A stretch of 64,000 nucleotides of DNA from Pigmentiphaga sp. NML030171 (lineage in GTDB: Bacteria; Pseudomonadota; Gammaproteobacteria; Burkholderiales; Burkholderiaceae_B), in contig NZ_NINX01000015.1 in the NCBI RefSeq assembly GCF_002188635.1, forward strand, positions 248,001 through 312,000. The letters run 5' to 3'. The notes beneath the pieces were generated by a model. It worked only from the letters and a program-made list of their open reading frames with translations, was not told the origin of the DNA and searched no databases. Position numbers and translations under genes: made by a program. Positions 26,801 through 35,451 of this stretch are shown piece after piece; within the stretch, counting starts at the first letter, position 1; the number at the start of each line of letters is the position of its first letter.

Positions 26801-27988
26801 CAGCGCCGCGCCGTGCAGCCGCGACGCATCGATGCCGCTGGCCTGCAGCCGGCCCCGCACGCGTCCGGCGTCGCCGGCCGCGGCGTCGCGGCGCCAGTCC
26901 ATCTGGCCCGACAGGCTCCCGCCCCCCGCGAACTCGATCAGGAGCGAGGCAACGTCCAGCGCGTCGAAGGTCTCGACCGGCGCGCTCAGTTGTCCCGATA
27001 TCGCGGCCACCGGCACGCCGTCCTTGTCCAGCGGGCGCGGGGTGGAATTGGTCAGCGCGAACGGGCCTTGAAGCAGCGGCCGGCCGCTGCCGTCGGCCAC
27101 CGCCAGGTCGGCGGTCAGGCCGAGGTTGGCGGATGGCGCGCCGGGCATCCAGGCGGCGGGATCGATGCCGTGCAATTGCAGCTTGAGGCCGCGCAGCGGG
27201 AATCCTTCCAGCAGCGCCGCCTGCCCCTCCGCATTCACGTCCACGCCCGCGCCGTCGCCCCTCACGGCGAAGGCCAGGCGTTCCAGCGATCCAGTGGCCG
27301 AGGCGCCCAGGTCGAACGCGTGCGCCGCCTGATGGCCGCCGGCATGCAGCGCCAGCTTCACCGGGAACGGCGCATCCGCGCCCACGCTGGCCTCGCCCCG
27401 CAGCGTCGCCTCGGCCTGCGGCGCCGCCACGTGCAGGTTGGCCAGCAGCACCCGGTGCTCGGCGCCCGACGACGTCGCGCGCAGGTCGATGCCGTCGAAA
27501 CTGGCGGGCAGCCGTTCGCCATCCATCTCGATGTCCAGCGTGCCGAGCCCCAGCTTGTCCACGTCGATGGCAAGCGGCAGCCGCAGCGAGGTCAGCGGCG
27601 TGGCGGGCTCGTCGGACGGCCGCAGGTTCAGCCTGGCCCGCCGCGCCGACAATTCGGAAACGTGCAGCCGCGCCCCGCGCAGCGCGCGCCAGCGGACATC
27701 CAGGCGCAGCCTCTCCAGGTCGGCATCCAACGTCGGCAGCCGCAGTTCCAGCGCATCGATGTCCAGTCCGCCCAGCAGGGACCCGCGCACGCCCTCCAGG
27801 CGGACGGATCCGCCCGCCAGTTGCACGCCTGTGCGCACGGCCCAGGCCGCGCCGCTGGCCGAGGACGCGATCCATGCGCCCGCGCCGGCCACCGCGGCCA
27901 CGCCCAGCGCGAAGACGCCCGCCACGGCCCAGGGCCAGCGGCGGCGACGCGGAGCGGGCTTGGGGGAAGGAGTGACGGGCCCGTTCAA
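23885..27988 (-). CDS. tamB: translocation and assembly module inner-membrane protein TamB
   Basis: The protein is about 1367 aa. The only sensible start is a TTG at 27988 that overlaps the tamA stop (TTGA); it is followed by PSPKPAPRRRRWPW and one membrane anchor AVAGVFALGVAAVAGAGAW. The long middle is made of repetitive beta-strand segments (AsmA/TamB-like), and the C-terminus (about the last 350 residues) is the DUF490/TamB domain ending GGTLNGLDLLYFVLFDD. TamB spans the periplasm and works with TamA in outer-membrane protein insertion and phospholipid traffic. An intact long frame upstream is antisense or out-of-frame to tamA and is not used. Confidence 0.9.
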   Translation of the reverse strand: MNGPVTPSPKPAPRRRRWPWAVAGVFALGVAAVAGAGAWIASSASGAAWAVRTGVQLAGGSVRLEGVRGSLLGGLDIDALELRLPTLDADLERLRLDVRWRALRGARLHVSELSARRARLNLRPSDEPATPLTSLRLPLAIDVDKLGLGTLDIEMDGERLPASFDGIDLRATSSGAEHRVLLANLHVAAPQAEATLRGEASVGADAPFPVKLALHAGGHQAAHAFDLGASATGSLERLAFAVRGDGAGVDVNAEGQAALLEGFPLRGLKLQLHGIDPAAWMPGAPSANLGLTADLAVADGSGRPLLQGPFALTNSTPRPLDKDGVPVAAISGQLSAPVETFDALDVASLLIEFAGGGSLSGQMDWRRDAAAGDAGRVRGRLQASGIDASRLHGAALPTRLAGTLTFSADAAVQSLTADLSDRSRKVPLALKLEAGVRDEVVRIPQFALTAGEARANGKGELQLAEPRRFAAELRLDRFDPSHWVRSEALPPAQVSARAEVKGALLPELGGTAQLRIEEGSRWNGQPLGGHGELAFAGMRVTRADAALNAGSNRLTAKGAFGRPGDKLDFDLDAPRLQTLSSLLNGRLSARGSLGETLDAPVLDMTLDAGDLQLPGGVRVGKVQGRTSLGGSPVNGKRPQGGFAAAPADIDLRIDNVAVSSAPQATMSQATLRLQGTMARHEGTVDAEFVPADRSAPATLAIRFDGGWGAGPGRGAPPGWRGKVGQFDLSRAPLGMSLEAPVELSYVPSAAAPQWQWEVGPAGIALRLPGGQTGKLVNEGARGGGGRWESRGRAEGLAWAPEILLEALGGKPIPRERVIVLDADWDMRFAGSLQGTANIRRRSGDLWVPGTPPMALGLRTLDASLRATPDGNAGHSRIVLQALVEGDRVGSVRVDGEAGVIARGGAIGLDRDRPAQLDAQVDLKDLSWVSLFIGDSVEVGGKVAGSARVAQSGGQWHASGGLQGEGIRIVRLDDGLRLLDGTLKATLEDDRIVLESLRFPSVIRVNPRDSRVQQWIKNESQGGWMEISADWRMSQASGHATLKAERFPAIQRADRFVAGSGRVDMDIIPDRMRIAGLFEADTGWVDMGTQAPAKLSDDVYVRRTGEERQKKTLGIAIDVGAKLGDRFYLRGYGLDTGITGDLRIVGMVGALSSSGTVRTRGGRFDAYGQTLTVRRGVLTFQGPLDDPLLDVVAVRVGPRVEAGVRISGTARRPRIALVSTPEVSDVEKLSWLLLGRGPDEGGGGADATLLLSAATSLLGPQGSEPISRQLGLDEIGVRSGNVGSSRGLLPDRTVAGDSTSSAYALSNNQFLVVGKRLSDRLYASFEQALSGRDGVVKLSYRLSNRLSAVAKGGTLNGLDLLYFVLFDD

Positions 27989-29829
27989 AATGCGATCCCC
28001 AGGGAAAAGTGCAGGCGGATGTTCTTGTCGCGCAGCGCGTAGGCCAGGTCCACGCTCAGCGGCCCCGCCGGCGTGCGGACCCGCAGGCCCGCGCCCACGC
28101 CGGTCGCCAGCTTCATGTCCGAGAAGCGCGAGGCGACGTTGCCGGTATCGACGAAGATCGCCCCGCCCAGCCGGTCGTCGAAGTAACGCGTGGCCTCCAC
28201 GCTGGCGACGAACAGCACGGCATCGCCCAGCACCGCGTTGCCCACCTGGCGCCCCAGGCCCAGGTAGCGATACCCGCGCACCGAACGCGCGCCGCCGGTG
28301 CGGAACGAGAAATCGTCCGGCACGCGATTGAGATCCTGCGCCCACAGGCGCCCGACCTCGCCGCGCACCGTGATGACGTCGCGCTTGGTGGGCGACCACC
28401 AGAACTGGCCGCGCGCGGTCAGCCGGTGGAAATGATTGCTGGCGTCGAGCGCGGTGCCCGCGCCGGCGCCCAGCGCGAACAGCGTGCCTTCGCGCGGGTC
28501 GTACTTGTCGTTGACGTCGCGGCGGATGATCTCGGCGGTGGCCGTGGCCGTGTTGGTGGTGAAGGAGTTGTAGCCGTCGATGTCGGTCATTTCGTGCGCG
28601 ACCCGCGCGCCGTAGCGGGTCTCGTACTCGACGCGGCTCTGGAAACCGGCGGGATAGGTCTTGGCGCGGATGGCGCCCACCGCCAGCCGCCGCACGTGCA
28701 GGCCCTGCACGTCCGAGTCCTGCGCCAGCACGCCGAAGCTGTCGCGGAACCCGTTCTCGTTGGGCGCGAGATGGATGTCGGCATAGCCGAGCTTGCGCAG
28801 GCGGTCCAGCCGCAGCCCGGTCTCGAGCTCCACCGGCTGGCCCAGGACCACGTTCTGCCGGTAGATGGTCTCGATGCGCGGTCCCGCCTCGTCGTCCACG
28901 CCCAGCGCGACACTCATGCGGCGGGGACGCGATTCGACCACGTCCGCCAGCACCGGCAGCGTCAGGTGGCTGGGCCCCTGGTAGGCCCGCTCGGTGCGTG
29001 TCTGGTCCGGCTCCAGCCCCTTGGGCATCAGGGCCGGATCCTCTTCATGGTTGGGCGCGATGCCCTGGCGGTCGATGTCGAGCTTGGCACCCGAGAAGAA
29101 CGGAGAAGACTGGAGCGTCTGCTGCCAGTCCACCATGCGGTCGCGGTCGTAGGGCTCGCCCGGGCGGATGCGGACATAGCGCTCGACCGTGCCCTGGGGC
29201 ACGCGCTTCAGGCCCCGGACCTCGACGCCCGACAGGCGCACCGCAGGGCCGCTGTCGAGCTTGACGTGCAGCGCCGCCCGGGCACGGTCGGCGTCCACGT
29301 CCGCCGCCGTATCGACCAGGCGGGCCACCGGGAAATCGCGCTCGGACGCCGCGTCCAGCAGGTTGCGCTTGGCGGTTTCCCATTCGTCGTTGCGGAACGG
29401 GCTGCCTTCCTTCAGTTCCCAGTCCTGGCGCAGCTTGGCGACGCGCTCCTCGAACTCCGGACCGGATATGGCGCCCAGGAAAGAGATGTCCACGGTCTCG
29501 ATGAGGGTGCGCTCGCCCGGGACGATGGTGATGTCCCAGGTGGGACCCGCCACGTCGGTGCCGGCCTCGAACTGGACCTCGGGCGAGAAATAGCCTTCGG
29601 TGGCCAGGGCGTCCAGCGTGGCCTCGCGGGCGCGGCGGCGCAGGCGTATGCCCTCGCCGCCGTCCTGGTCGTCGGCCATGTCCGCCATGCTGTCCACGGC
29701 GTGCGTGACGGCTTGCAGGGCGCTGGCAGGCAGCCCGCCCGGATCGATGGTGATCTCGGGCCGCGCCGCGAACGCGGGCTGGGCCAGCAAGGCGCACAGG
29801 ACGGCGGGCGCGAAAGGCAGGCGCATCAC
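27985..29829 (-). CDS. tamA: translocation and assembly module outer-membrane protein TamA
   Basis: The protein is 614 aa with a signal peptide (MMRLPFAPAVLCALLAQPAFA). Three POTRA-like domains fill residues about 25-280 (for example VRLSGVEVRGLKRVPQGTVERYVRIRPGEPY). An Omp85 beta-barrel follows, including FRTGGARSVRGYRYLGLG with the conserved VRG(Y/F) L6 motif, and the protein ends in aromatic ...IRLHFSLGIAF as outer-membrane proteins do. It is coupled to tamB by a 4-base overlap. The promoter must lie in the 392-bp gap upstream. Confidence 0.94.
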   Translation of the reverse strand: MMRLPFAPAVLCALLAQPAFAARPEITIDPGGLPASALQAVTHAVDSMADMADDQDGGEGIRLRRRAREATLDALATEGYFSPEVQFEAGTDVAGPTWDITIVPGERTLIETVDISFLGAISGPEFEERVAKLRQDWELKEGSPFRNDEWETAKRNLLDAASERDFPVARLVDTAADVDADRARAALHVKLDSGPAVRLSGVEVRGLKRVPQGTVERYVRIRPGEPYDRDRMVDWQQTLQSSPFFSGAKLDIDRQGIAPNHEEDPALMPKGLEPDQTRTERAYQGPSHLTLPVLADVVESRPRRMSVALGVDDEAGPRIETIYRQNVVLGQPVELETGLRLDRLRKLGYADIHLAPNENGFRDSFGVLAQDSDVQGLHVRRLAVGAIRAKTYPAGFQSRVEYETRYGARVAHEMTDIDGYNSFTTNTATATAEIIRRDVNDKYDPREGTLFALGAGAGTALDASNHFHRLTARGQFWWSPTKRDVITVRGEVGRLWAQDLNRVPDDFSFRTGGARSVRGYRYLGLGRQVGNAVLGDAVLFVASVEATRYFDDRLGGAIFVDTGNVASRFSDMKLATGVGAGLRVRTPAGPLSVDLAYALRDKNIRLHFSLGIAF

Positions 29830-30221
29830 GTCCGCGGAGCAGGCAATACGTTTCCGTTCGCGACTGCGGCGCCAGCCCCGTCGGCGCCCAGGAGAGGATC
29901 GATCATGCCGGGTACGGCCGCGCAGGCCCGTTCGACTGACAAACTCATGACGCTTCCGCTGTATTGATTTTCAACCGCAAGCATAGCGGATCATGCGCGT
30001 GTTCCGTGATCGCGCGCGGAGTATTGTTTCCATCTGTTTACGGCCGCTCCGGCGCCCGTAAGTAGCATTGCCCATTTGGAATACGGCCATCCTCGGCTAG
30101 ACTACGGGGTCTTCATAACAGTAGGTGGGGGAAATTCGGTCAAATAAGACCGGTTTCGCTGGCGTTACAAGCGTTTTCCAACCAAAAGGGGAATGCCCGC
30201 CTGACCGACCCGCCTGAAAAA
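29830..30221. other. divergent intergenic region between tamA and the CBS-domain protein
   Basis: The 392 bp contain no supported gene. CGGTC-AAATAA-GACCG (30137-30152) is a 5-6-5 inverted repeat 70 bp ahead of the CBS-protein start. A stretch near 30080-30110 (TTTGGAATACGG then CGGCTAGACTACGG) could be a promoter for that gene, but the boxes are weak. Confidence 0.35.
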
Positions 30222-31535
30222 ATGGAAATTGGCTTACTTCTGATTTTGTTCATCGCCAACGGCATTTTCGCCATGAGCGAGATCGCCGTTGTCACCGCCC
30301 GCAAATCCCGCCTGCAACAGCGCGCCGACGAAGGCGACGCCAAGGCCCGCGCCGCGCTCGAACTGGCCGAACACCCCACGCGCTTCCTTTCCACTGTCCA
30401 GATCGGCATCACCTCGATCGGCATCCTGACCGGCATCGTGGGCGAGGGCGCCCTGGCCAAGCCGCTGGCCGAGGCCATCCGCGACCACTTCCCGGCACTG
30501 GCGGACGCGGCCAGCGCGATCGCGCTGACCCTGGTGGTCATCGTCATCACCCTGATGTCCATCATCATCGGCGAGCTGGTCCCCAAGCGGCTGGGCCAGA
30601 TGCACGCGGAGACCATCGCGGGCCTGATCGCCGCGCCCATGCGCCTGCTGTCGTGGGTCGCCACGCCCTTCGTCAAGCTGCTGTCGCTGGCCACGGACAC
30701 GGTGCTCAAGCTCATGGGCGTCAGGGAAAACAACGACCAGCTCGTCACCGAAGAAGAAATCCAGGTACTGATGGCCCAGGGCGCCACGGCGGGCATCTTC
30801 GAACAGGCCGAGCAGCAAATGGTGCGCAACGTCTTCCGGCTGGACGAACGGCGCCTGTCCTCGCTCATGGTGCCGCGCTCGGACATCGTCTACCTGGACG
30901 TCAACGCACCGCTCGAGGTCTCGCGGGCGAAGATCGAAAGCTCGCACTACTCCCGCTTCCCCGTCGTGCGCGAAGACCTGTCGGACGTGATCGGCTTCGT
31001 GCGCGCCAAGGACCTGCTGGCCCAGCTCATGGCCGGCGAGCCGCTCGATCTTGCCAGCCGGCTGAGCCCGGTGCTGTACGTACCCGAAACGTTGACCGGC
31101 ACCGAGCTCGTCCAGAATTTCCGCGACTCGCACACCCAGACGGCGCTGGTCGTGGATGAATATGGCGACGTACAAGGCCTGGTGACCTTGCGCGACGTGC
31201 TCGAAGCCATCGTCGGCGAATTCCATACCTCCACCGCGCCCGAGGAATCCTCGGCCGTGCAGCGCGAGGACGGCTCGTGGCTGCTCGACGGCCTGCTCGA
31301 CGTGCACGAGATGGAGGATATGCTGGGTTTACAGCATCTACCCGAAGGCGATTCGGGCACTTACCATACGCTGTCCGGCATGCTGATGCTGCTGCTGGGC
31401 CGCATCCCGCACACCGGCGAGCAGGTCGACTGGGCGGGCTGGAACTTCGAAGTGGTCGATATGGATGGCAAACGCATCGACAAGGTCATCGCCACCCGCA
31501 TCGAACCGGTCGAAACCCCGGAAGAACCCTATTGA
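30222..31535 (+). CDS. HlyC/CorC-family CNNM-type transporter (DUF21-CBS-CorC_HlyC)
   Basis: The protein is 437 aa. The first about 190 residues are the DUF21 membrane domain (GLLLILFIANGIFAMSEIAVVTARKSRLQQRA; then GITSIGILTGIVGEG). Two CBS domains follow (SLMVPRSDIVYLDVNAPLE..., then HTQTALVVDEYGDVQGLVTLRDVLEAIVGE). The C-terminal CorC_HlyC domain ends with WNFEVVDMDGKRIDKV. Such proteins are linked to magnesium/cobalt efflux; older names call them hemolysins. The ribosome site is weak (TGAAAA just before ATG). A small membrane protein gene follows. Confidence 0.93.
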   Translation: MEIGLLLILFIANGIFAMSEIAVVTARKSRLQQRADEGDAKARAALELAEHPTRFLSTVQIGITSIGILTGIVGEGALAKPLAEAIRDHFPALADAASAIALTLVVIVITLMSIIIGELVPKRLGQMHAETIAGLIAAPMRLLSWVATPFVKLLSLATDTVLKLMGVRENNDQLVTEEEIQVLMAQGATAGIFEQAEQQMVRNVFRLDERRLSSLMVPRSDIVYLDVNAPLEVSRAKIESSHYSRFPVVREDLSDVIGFVRAKDLLAQLMAGEPLDLASRLSPVLYVPETLTGTELVQNFRDSHTQTALVVDEYGDVQGLVTLRDVLEAIVGEFHTSTAPEESSAVQREDGSWLLDGLLDVHEMEDMLGLQHLPEGDSGTYHTLSGMLMLLLGRIPHTGEQVDWAGWNFEVVDMDGKRIDKVIATRIEPVETPEEPY

Positions 31536-31656
31536 ACCTGGCCGCGGACGTCCCCACCTGCAAGGTGAGCCCGAAAAACCGGGAACTTTTCCAAGCCCGC
31601 CGCCGCCCAAACGCTTTCACCGCCCGCTCCGGGCGCTCCCGCCCGACGCACCACCT

Positions 31657-31971
31657 ATGACTGACACCATCGCCAAATTGCTACGCACCGCCTTCGTGGC
31701 GGGCATCGCCCTGGTCGGCATGATCATGGCGGCCATCCTCCTCGCCTCGACCGCCGTCGCCCTGGCCATCGTCTATGTCGTGGCCAAGCTGCGCGGCAAG
31801 CCGTTCGTCGCCAATACCTACTGGAAGCGCTCCCAGACCCGCTGGGGCTTCGGCGGCGGCAACGCCGAGGGCGCCACCGCGGCGGCGGCCCCCGCCCGCT
31901 CCACGAGCGGCTACGCCAACCGCATGAAGCGCAGCGACATCGTCGACGTCGAGGTAAGAGAGCTGTCCTGA
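31657..31971 (+). CDS. small membrane protein of unknown function
   Basis: The protein is 104 aa. One long or two short membrane segments occupy residues about 10-45 (FVAGIALVGMIMAAILLASTAVALAIVYVVAKL). A basic, alanine-rich tail follows and ends MKRSDIVDVEVRELS. I do not recognise a family. It lies 121 bp downstream of the CBS-domain gene on the same strand and may be cotranscribed. Codon use and GC are like its neighbours, which supports it being real. Confidence 0.65.
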   Translation: MTDTIAKLLRTAFVAGIALVGMIMAAILLASTAVALAIVYVVAKLRGKPFVANTYWKRSQTRWGFGGGNAEGATAAAAPARSTSGYANRMKRSDIVDVEVRELS

Positions 31972-32017
31972 AAGGCAAGCCCTCCCCCATGCGGCCTTCG
32001 GCCGCTCCCTCGCCAAC

Positions 32018-33055
32018 CTACCGATACAACCCGCGTTTGGCCAGCCACTCGTTGATCAGCGCGGACACTTCCAGGTTGTTCTTGTCCATCATCACCATGT
32101 GGGAATTGCCCTTGATACCCACCTTGGGCAGATCGACCTCGTCCACCTGGCCGCCGGCCTCCCTGACGGCCTGGGCGAAGCGCGCGCCCTTGGCGCGGAT
32201 CGCCGGCCAGCGCGAGTCCTGTTCGATGTAGTCGCCGTACACCATCAGGGCGGGCACCGACTTCAACGCCGCGATCTTTTCCTTGTCCTCGTCGCCAACC
32301 TCGGCCGGCTCGACCGCCACCACGGCGCGGATCTTGTCCGGGCGTGCCTGCGCGGCCTGGAAACCGAACTTGCCGGCCTGGCTGTGCACCAGCAGCACGC
32401 ACGGGCATACCTTGTCCACCAGTTGCAGATAGGCCTTCAGCGTGGGCTCGTCCGTGGTGATCCACCGGGGCACGAACTGCCGTGAAAACTGCCAGATCTG
32501 GTCGGCGGGAAACTGGTTCCCGGGCAGCAGCTTGCGCTTCGCCGGATCATCGCTCCACGACCCCGCCCCGCCGATGCGGAAGCGCTCGTAGGCATTGGCC
32601 GCGGTGACCAGCACCGGATCGCCCTGCCACACCGGCTTGGCCGTGGCCGGCCATCCCGAACGGCCACGCTCGACCGCGTCCGAGTTGTAGACCGCCCATC
32701 CCTTGCGCAGGAAATCGTTCAGCCACCCGGGCCGGCCATCGGGCGTCGTCTCGTACGTCACCCCCGTCAAACCGCCGCCATGCCACATCAAGAGCGGCAC
32801 CGCGCCCTTGCGGGGCTCGGGGATGAAGTACTGCACGTACATCTGCCCGACCATGTAGGTGCCGTTGGGATCGATCTTCAGCGGCACGCCGTTGGCGGTG
32901 AACTTCACCTCCTTCACCGGCTCGCCCGACACCACGAAAGGCTCGCCGCCGATATGGAACGACCCCATGTCGCGCAACACGATAGGCTGCGCCACCGCCG
33001 CCACCGCCCAAGCCGCCGACAACACCGCCGCGGCTACTGCAACGCTTCTCTTCAT
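32018..33055 (-). CDS. secreted alpha/beta-fold hydrolase (esterase-like)
   Basis: The protein is 345 aa from MKRSVAVAAAVLSAAWAVAAVAQPIV, a clean signal peptide; the upstream 25 codons of the open frame are not needed. LLMWHGGGLTGVTYE is the oxyanion-hole region and CVLLVHSQAGKFGFQAA the nucleophile elbow with Ser in HSQAG. A late His in GNSHMVMMDKNN completes the likely triad. It is expected to act in the periplasm on an ester. It is upstream-adjacent to nothing on its strand; repeat A copy 3 and a Bug gene lie beyond its 5' end, and both are on the same strand. Confidence 0.82.
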   Translation of the reverse strand: MKRSVAVAAAVLSAAWAVAAVAQPIVLRDMGSFHIGGEPFVVSGEPVKEVKFTANGVPLKIDPNGTYMVGQMYVQYFIPEPRKGAVPLLMWHGGGLTGVTYETTPDGRPGWLNDFLRKGWAVYNSDAVERGRSGWPATAKPVWQGDPVLVTAANAYERFRIGGAGSWSDDPAKRKLLPGNQFPADQIWQFSRQFVPRWITTDEPTLKAYLQLVDKVCPCVLLVHSQAGKFGFQAAQARPDKIRAVVAVEPAEVGDEDKEKIAALKSVPALMVYGDYIEQDSRWPAIRAKGARFAQAVREAGGQVDEVDLPKVGIKGNSHMVMMDKNNLEVSALINEWLAKRGLYR

Positions 33056-33153
33056 ATCTCCTCCTGATAAAGAAAAAGGCGGTGCAAGCACCGCCCTCCA
33101 CGCCATTCCCGGATGCCCCGCAAGACACACCCAGGGCCAGCCACAATCTCATT

Positions 33154-33232
33154 CCCCAGGATGCGGTGGATCCGGCTCCGCCGGTCCACCCGCATCGCCC
33201 CCTGGGGGGCGCGCGTAAGCGCGTAGGGGGGG
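33154..33232 (-). repeat. dispersed intergenic repeat A, copy 3
   Basis: This is a full copy on the minus strand, beginning 4 bp after the TAA stop of the Bug gene. It differs from copy 2 mainly in the TACGCGCTTACGCGCGCC portion. The GTGGA-CCGGC / GCCGG-TCCAC hairpin and GCATCCTGGGG end are the same as in copies 2 and 4. Confidence 0.9.
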
Positions 33233-33236
33233 ACCC

Positions 33237-34217
33237 TTACTCAGTCGTGATCTTCGCCGCTTCCACCACCTTCTTCCAGCGAGCCACTTCGGACTTCACG
33301 AATTCACCCAGCTCCTGCGGCGTGCTGCTCTTCGTGTCGGCGCCCTGCTCCTTGAACTTGGCGATGACTTCGGGGTCATGCAGCGCGGCGTTGAGCTCCT
33401 TGTTCAGGCGCTCGACGATGGCGTCGTCGGTGCCGGCCGGCGCGAACAGCGCATACCACTGGGGCACGCTGACGCCCTTGACGCCCAGCTCTTCCAGCGT
33501 CGGCACGTCCTTCAGGACATCGGAACGCTTGTCGCCGGCCAGGGCCAGGGCCTTGATCCGGCCCGAGGCCAGGTGAGGATAGGCGCTGAACAGGCTAGGG
33601 AACATGACCTGCGTCGTGCCGGCCAGCGTGTCGGTCATCGCCGGCGCCGAGCCCTTGTACGGCACGTGCAGCATGTTGGCGCCCGTCACCATCTTGAACA
33701 GCTCGGCCGTGACGTGCGGCGCGGTGCCGGCGCCCGCCGAGGCGTAGCTCAGGCCCTTGGGATCCTTCTTGGATTTCTCGATCAGGTCCTTGACCGAGGT
33801 GATGCCGGAGGACGAGGACACGACCAGCAGCGTGGGCGAGCTGGCCAGCAGGCCGATGGGCTTGAAGTCCTTGACCGGGTCGTAGCGCAGCTTCTGCAGC
33901 GCGGGGTTGATGCCGTGCGTGGCGATGTAGCCGAACAGGATGGTGTAGCCATCCGCCGGGGCGCGCGCCACGTACTCGCTGCCGATGGCGCCCTGCGCGC
34001 CGGCCTTGTTGACGACCACGACGCTTTGCTTGAGGCTGTCGCCCATCTTCTGGGCGATGACGCGCGCGAACGCGTCGTTGCCGCCGCCGGGAGCGGTGGG
34101 AACGACGATGGTGATCGGGCGCTCGGGCCAGGCGGCCTGGACGCTGGCGGCGCCCAGGGACAGGGTGAAGGCAGTGGCAAAGGCGGCGATCGCCGGCACT
34201 CGGAACGAGGCTTGCAT
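33237..34217 (-). CDS. Bug-family substrate-binding protein
   Basis: The protein is 326 aa. The signal peptide runs from MQASFRVPAIAAFATAFTL to about residue 28 (VQAAWPERPITIVV). NKAGAQGAIGSEYVA, DGYTILFGYIATHGINPAL and HVPYKGSAPAMTDTLAG are Bug signatures. It is 94 bp downstream of a PrpF/GalD-like gene on the same strand, so the pair probably forms an operon under the divergent LysR protein. A tricarboxylate-type ligand is a reasonable inference from the isomerase neighbour. Confidence 0.94.
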   Translation of the reverse strand: MQASFRVPAIAAFATAFTLSLGAASVQAAWPERPITIVVPTAPGGGNDAFARVIAQKMGDSLKQSVVVVNKAGAQGAIGSEYVARAPADGYTILFGYIATHGINPALQKLRYDPVKDFKPIGLLASSPTLLVVSSSSGITSVKDLIEKSKKDPKGLSYASAGAGTAPHVTAELFKMVTGANMLHVPYKGSAPAMTDTLAGTTQVMFPSLFSAYPHLASGRIKALALAGDKRSDVLKDVPTLEELGVKGVSVPQWYALFAPAGTDDAIVERLNKELNAALHDPEVIAKFKEQGADTKSSTPQELGEFVKSEVARWKKVVEAAKITTE

Positions 34218-34311
34218 GAATGAGTCTCCGTGTGATTCTTCGGAACTACCGAAGCGTAAGCGGCTTCCGCCAGGCGCTCGACGATGGCGCCCGGAGGCGG
34301 ATGACGCGGTC

Positions 34312-35391
34312 CTAAAAAAAGCGTGCGGGAATGTAAAGCTGCCCTTCCATGATTTTCCGGGCGGTGCGAATCAGGCCTGCACCGCACACTTCGATCGAAG
34401 GCGCGGTGCCGCGCAATTCGACATCGACCTCGATGCGCCCCGAGGGGTGCGCCACGGCGATGCGATGCATGCCGGCCGCGCGCGGCGCGCCCAGCTCGAA
34501 CGCCACCGTGCCCGGCGTCACGAAGGCGGTTGCCACACCGATGGCGCCGGTCACCGCATGCGAGCGGTGGCACTTGTGCGGCGTGAAATACCGCGACACC
34601 ACCGTATCCGCATCCGCCGACGCGCTGACCAGTACGGGCTTGGGAATGACGCTGTCGGTGACGTCGCCCAGGCCCATGCGCCGGCCGGCCTCCAGGCGCA
34701 GGGACTCCAGCCGTGCCAGCATGGCCGTGTTGGCATCCAGCTCGGCCGCCGTCTCGTCGCCCTTCACGCCCAGTTGCGATGCGCGCACGATCATCAGCGG
34801 CATGGCCGCATCGATGCAGGTGACGGGCACGCCGTCGATGACGTCCTGGGTGTTGCCCGTGGGAAACACCTTGCCCGTGACCGAGCCCCAGGCATCGAGG
34901 AAGTTCAGCCGGATCGGCGCGCCGGTGCCCGGCACGCCGTCGATGCGGGCATCGCCCTCGTATTCGGTCTTGCCGCCCGGCGTCTGCACCACGGCATCGA
35001 TGGTCGAATTCGTGTTGACATTGTAGATCCGCACGCGGGTCTCGCCGTCGCTGGCGGCGACCATGCCCTGGTCGATCGCGAAGGGCGCGACGCCGGACAG
35101 CATGTTGCCGCAGTTGGGGCGGGTGTCCACCAGGGCGCGGTCGACCGACACCTGGGCGAACAGGTAGTCGACGTCGCAACCGGGACGCGTCGAGGGCGAA
35201 ACGATGGCGACCTTGCTGGTCAGCGTATTGGCCCCGCCCAGCCCGTCGACCTGCAGTTCGTGCGGCGAGCCCATGGCCGCCAGCAGCACCTGGTCGCGCT
35301 TGGCGACGTCCTGCGGCAGCCATTCGGCGCGAAAATAGGGACCGCGGGACGTACCGCCCCGCATCAGTACACAAGGTATGGCTTTTTGCAT
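34312..35391 (-). CDS. PrpF/4-oxalomesaconate-tautomerase-family protein
   Basis: The protein is 359 aa; I use the start MQKAIPCVLMRGGTSRG, which matches the family N-terminus. The diaminopimelate-epimerase-like fold is shown by the segments DTRPNCGNMLSGVAPFAIDQG (the Cys-Gly-Asn catalytic loop) and VTGAIGVATAFVTPGTVA. PrpF isomerises 2-methylaconitate, and GalD tautomerises 4-oxalomesaconate in gallate/protocatechuate meta-cleavage. Neither the 2-methylcitrate genes nor ring-cleavage genes are nearby, so I do not choose between them. The gene pairs with a Bug receptor and is divergent from LysR. Confidence 0.86.
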   Translation of the reverse strand: MQKAIPCVLMRGGTSRGPYFRAEWLPQDVAKRDQVLLAAMGSPHELQVDGLGGANTLTSKVAIVSPSTRPGCDVDYLFAQVSVDRALVDTRPNCGNMLSGVAPFAIDQGMVAASDGETRVRIYNVNTNSTIDAVVQTPGGKTEYEGDARIDGVPGTGAPIRLNFLDAWGSVTGKVFPTGNTQDVIDGVPVTCIDAAMPLMIVRASQLGVKGDETAAELDANTAMLARLESLRLEAGRRMGLGDVTDSVIPKPVLVSASADADTVVSRYFTPHKCHRSHAVTGAIGVATAFVTPGTVAFELGAPRAAGMHRIAVAHPSGRIEVDVELRGTAPSIEVCGAGLIRTARKIMEGQLYIPARFF

Positions 35392-35400
35392 GACGAAATG

Positions 35401-35419
35401 ATGCACCTGGCTTGTGCAT
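35401..35419. promoter_or_regulatory. candidate LysR operator ATGCAC-N7-GTGCAT
   Basis: A perfect 6-7-6 inverted repeat lies in the 60-bp gap between the PrpF-like gene and its divergent lysR. Additional TGCAT half-sites follow at about 35428-35432 and over the lysR start. LysR proteins usually bind such interrupted dyads. Confidence 0.5.
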
Positions 35420-35451
35420 TAGTAAATTGCATTTTTTATATAATTTGATGC

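Noticed and set aside
27989-28399. N-terminal extension of TamB by 137 codons
   Set aside because: This part of the frame lies inside tamA in another frame; a TTG start overlapping the tamA stop gives a proper membrane anchor.
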